Positions 62,479-64,000 of a stretch of 64,000 nt of DNA are shown one piece after another. Position 1 is the stretch's first letter. Each line of letters begins with the position of its first letter. The position numbers were made by a program, and so were the translations under genes. The notes under the pieces are model-generated. The model was not told where the DNA came from. It saw nothing but the letters and a program-made list of their open reading frames with translations, and did no database searches. Source of the stretch: Saururus chinensis (Eukaryota > Streptophyta > Magnoliopsida > Piperales > Saururaceae); the NCBI GenBank assembly GCA_035235625.1, contig CP141150.1:31016756-31080755 (forward strand), read 5' to 3'.

Positions 62479-64000
62479 TGTCACGACCCCGACCCAAGGG
62501 TGCCCCCTAGCCCTATGTCGCGACCCGACAAAACATAGTGTGGCCCACTTGGAAGTCAATAATCAATTACTAATAACTTAGTTTCAAAATAAATAAAACC
62601 AAAATCTATGAGTACCATCTTGCTAAATGAATCGCCTTGTGGCCAATTAATACAGTCATTTGAAGATAAATGAATAACTACTAACAAGTCTCTACTGCAA
62701 CTATCCCTGTCTCACTATGATAGGTATTTATTCTTGCGTACTCTCATAGCTCCCAGCATCAAACATCAACAAACTCAAAAGTGTCTATACGTACAAGTAC
62801 AATCAAATTACAATAGGTGTTTATTCTTGCGTAACCATGAAGCATTACCGCCTCAAAATTATATTTAAATAAGCAGTATAATCAAATTTACAAAAGTAGA
62901 CCCAATCTTCCATTTTACCCTTACACCCTTTACCGAAGGGGCCACGTCCTGGACTGCCCATATGCATCTGGCACCAGTCCTAAAGGCATTACAAACCACA
63001 CCTCCATAGTCCTCCTAAGCTGCTCTAGACTATTTATGTACAATTTCCTTTGTGGCCTGTAGGTGCACTTAAAGCTTTACCAATTTCTGATCTTGTTAAC
63101 CAACATGCATAGCTCATTCCCACACTGTGACATAATGAAATGGAGGAAAAACATGCCGAAAACAATAAGATATCCACAAAATCAACGTGCAAAGCATTTA
63201 ACATGTCTATGCACATAAACCACAAAAACCCTAGTTTCATCATTGTGACTGATTGCAATTTTTAGGAAACATACTTCCCGACATCAGATGGTCACAAAAA
63301 TTTGACTAGTAAAATATGAGAGTTATTGACACAAAATTAAATTATGAAACCAATGACTTCAAAAGGTAATTAATTTGCATTTCTAAAAATTACTGCACAG
63401 TACTGGAAAACCTCAGCCGTTAGAATAAAAAAACATAACTCGATGACAAAGATTCCAAATCAATCAGGGAGTTTTATGCTGGATAACTAACACAGAATTT
63501 TTCCCTCAAGAAGTTAAGAGGAAAAAAACACAATTTGGAGATGGAATCACAAAACTATAAAATCAGACTTGTGTCCTTTCAAAAAAATCCAATAAACATA
63601 AAATAATTGAGAAAATTCCAAAAAAATAGAACATGCCAGGAATTTGTGGAATTTTTTCAGAGGCCAACCCAATAAGATAAAGATCTCAAAACGATGCCCA
63701 AAATCCAGAACAGTGCCAACCGGCCAAAATAAAGGTTCAGGAAACCTTCAAGGATTGACCTGTGAATACTTCATAGAGAACTCTGAAATTTTTATAACTG
63801 AATCTTGAGGAAGTCCTCAAAATCCCAAAGAAATTTCGAAGCAAAAAGGCCACCAGAAGGCCACGAATCAAATCGGTCATTCTGGGCACACAGTGAAATC
63901 TTGAAAACCCTAGGAGAAAGAAAATTAAATAACTTCAACCAATTTTACCTCAAATAAACATAATAGAAATAACAAGATTATGCTCCTTACATGAGAACAC
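62479..64000. mobile_element. LTR-like start (TGTCACGACCCCGACCC) running to the window end
   Basis: The opening TGTCACGACCCC is a frequent start of plant Ty3-type LTRs. The rest is A-rich with no recognised coding region. The block AGGTATTTATTCTTGCGTA at about 62723 recurs as AGGTGTTTATTCTTGCGTA at about 62815. The other LTR would lie beyond the window. Confidence 0.4.

Overview
The window is nuclear DNA of a flowering plant. The evidence is spliced genes with plant-specific families, long AT-rich spacers, Stowaway-type MITEs, and layered LTR retrotransposons (chromovirus-type Ty3 and Ty1/copia). I cannot settle monocot against dicot from the sequence alone. No bacterial-type operon, CRISPR array, rRNA or tRNA gene was seen.

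Three host genes are supported by exon-level protein similarity and matching splice phases. (1) A NOSIP/CSU1-type RING/U-box protein lies on the minus strand (CDS 13353 to 11155, two coding exons plus a probable 5'UTR exon near 14.3 kb). It has a TATA box at about 14.44 kb and a Stowaway MITE in its 5'UTR intron. (2) A class 3 (diacylglycerol-lipase-like) alpha/beta hydrolase lies on the plus strand (22262 to 34142, five coding exons, 453 residues predicted). Its first intron uses a GC donor and has been swollen to 7.7 kb by a 5.5-kb chromovirus with 342-bp LTRs. (3) The 3' half of a BAM2/BAM7-type beta-amylase lies on the minus strand (55574 to 53114, four exons). Both catalytic glutamates are present, but the upstream exons and the last short exon are not found here.

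The rest is mostly transposable-element territory. 0-6.7 kb holds a 105-bp-arm inverted repeat, a GC-rich block, a minisatellite and retroelement-like debris. 6.86-10.97 kb is a segment with similar inverted ends carrying one PDS5 exon. 15.95-16.85 kb is a small inverted-terminus element with a GC-rich core, related in its ends to the inverted repeat at 0.3-0.5 kb. 34.3-48.5 kb is mostly unassigned spacer with LTR-like ends, a LINE fragment and tandem duplications. 48.6-52.3 kb holds a truncated minus-strand chromovirus and a second, interrupted LTR. 57.4-61.9 kb is a nested copia cluster in which a 3.0-kb deletion derivative (58337-61355) sits inside an older copia reverse transcriptase gene, flanked by a perfect CCAAC duplication. 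62.48 kb to the end begins like another LTR.

I did not find a clear undescribed biological system. The observations most worth a second look are the TE-expanded lipase gene with its GC-AG intron and possible minimal uORF, the captured PDS5 exon, the gag-integrase deletion copia element, the related inverted-repeat elements, and the broken or very long beta-amylase gene. All boundaries were read by eye.
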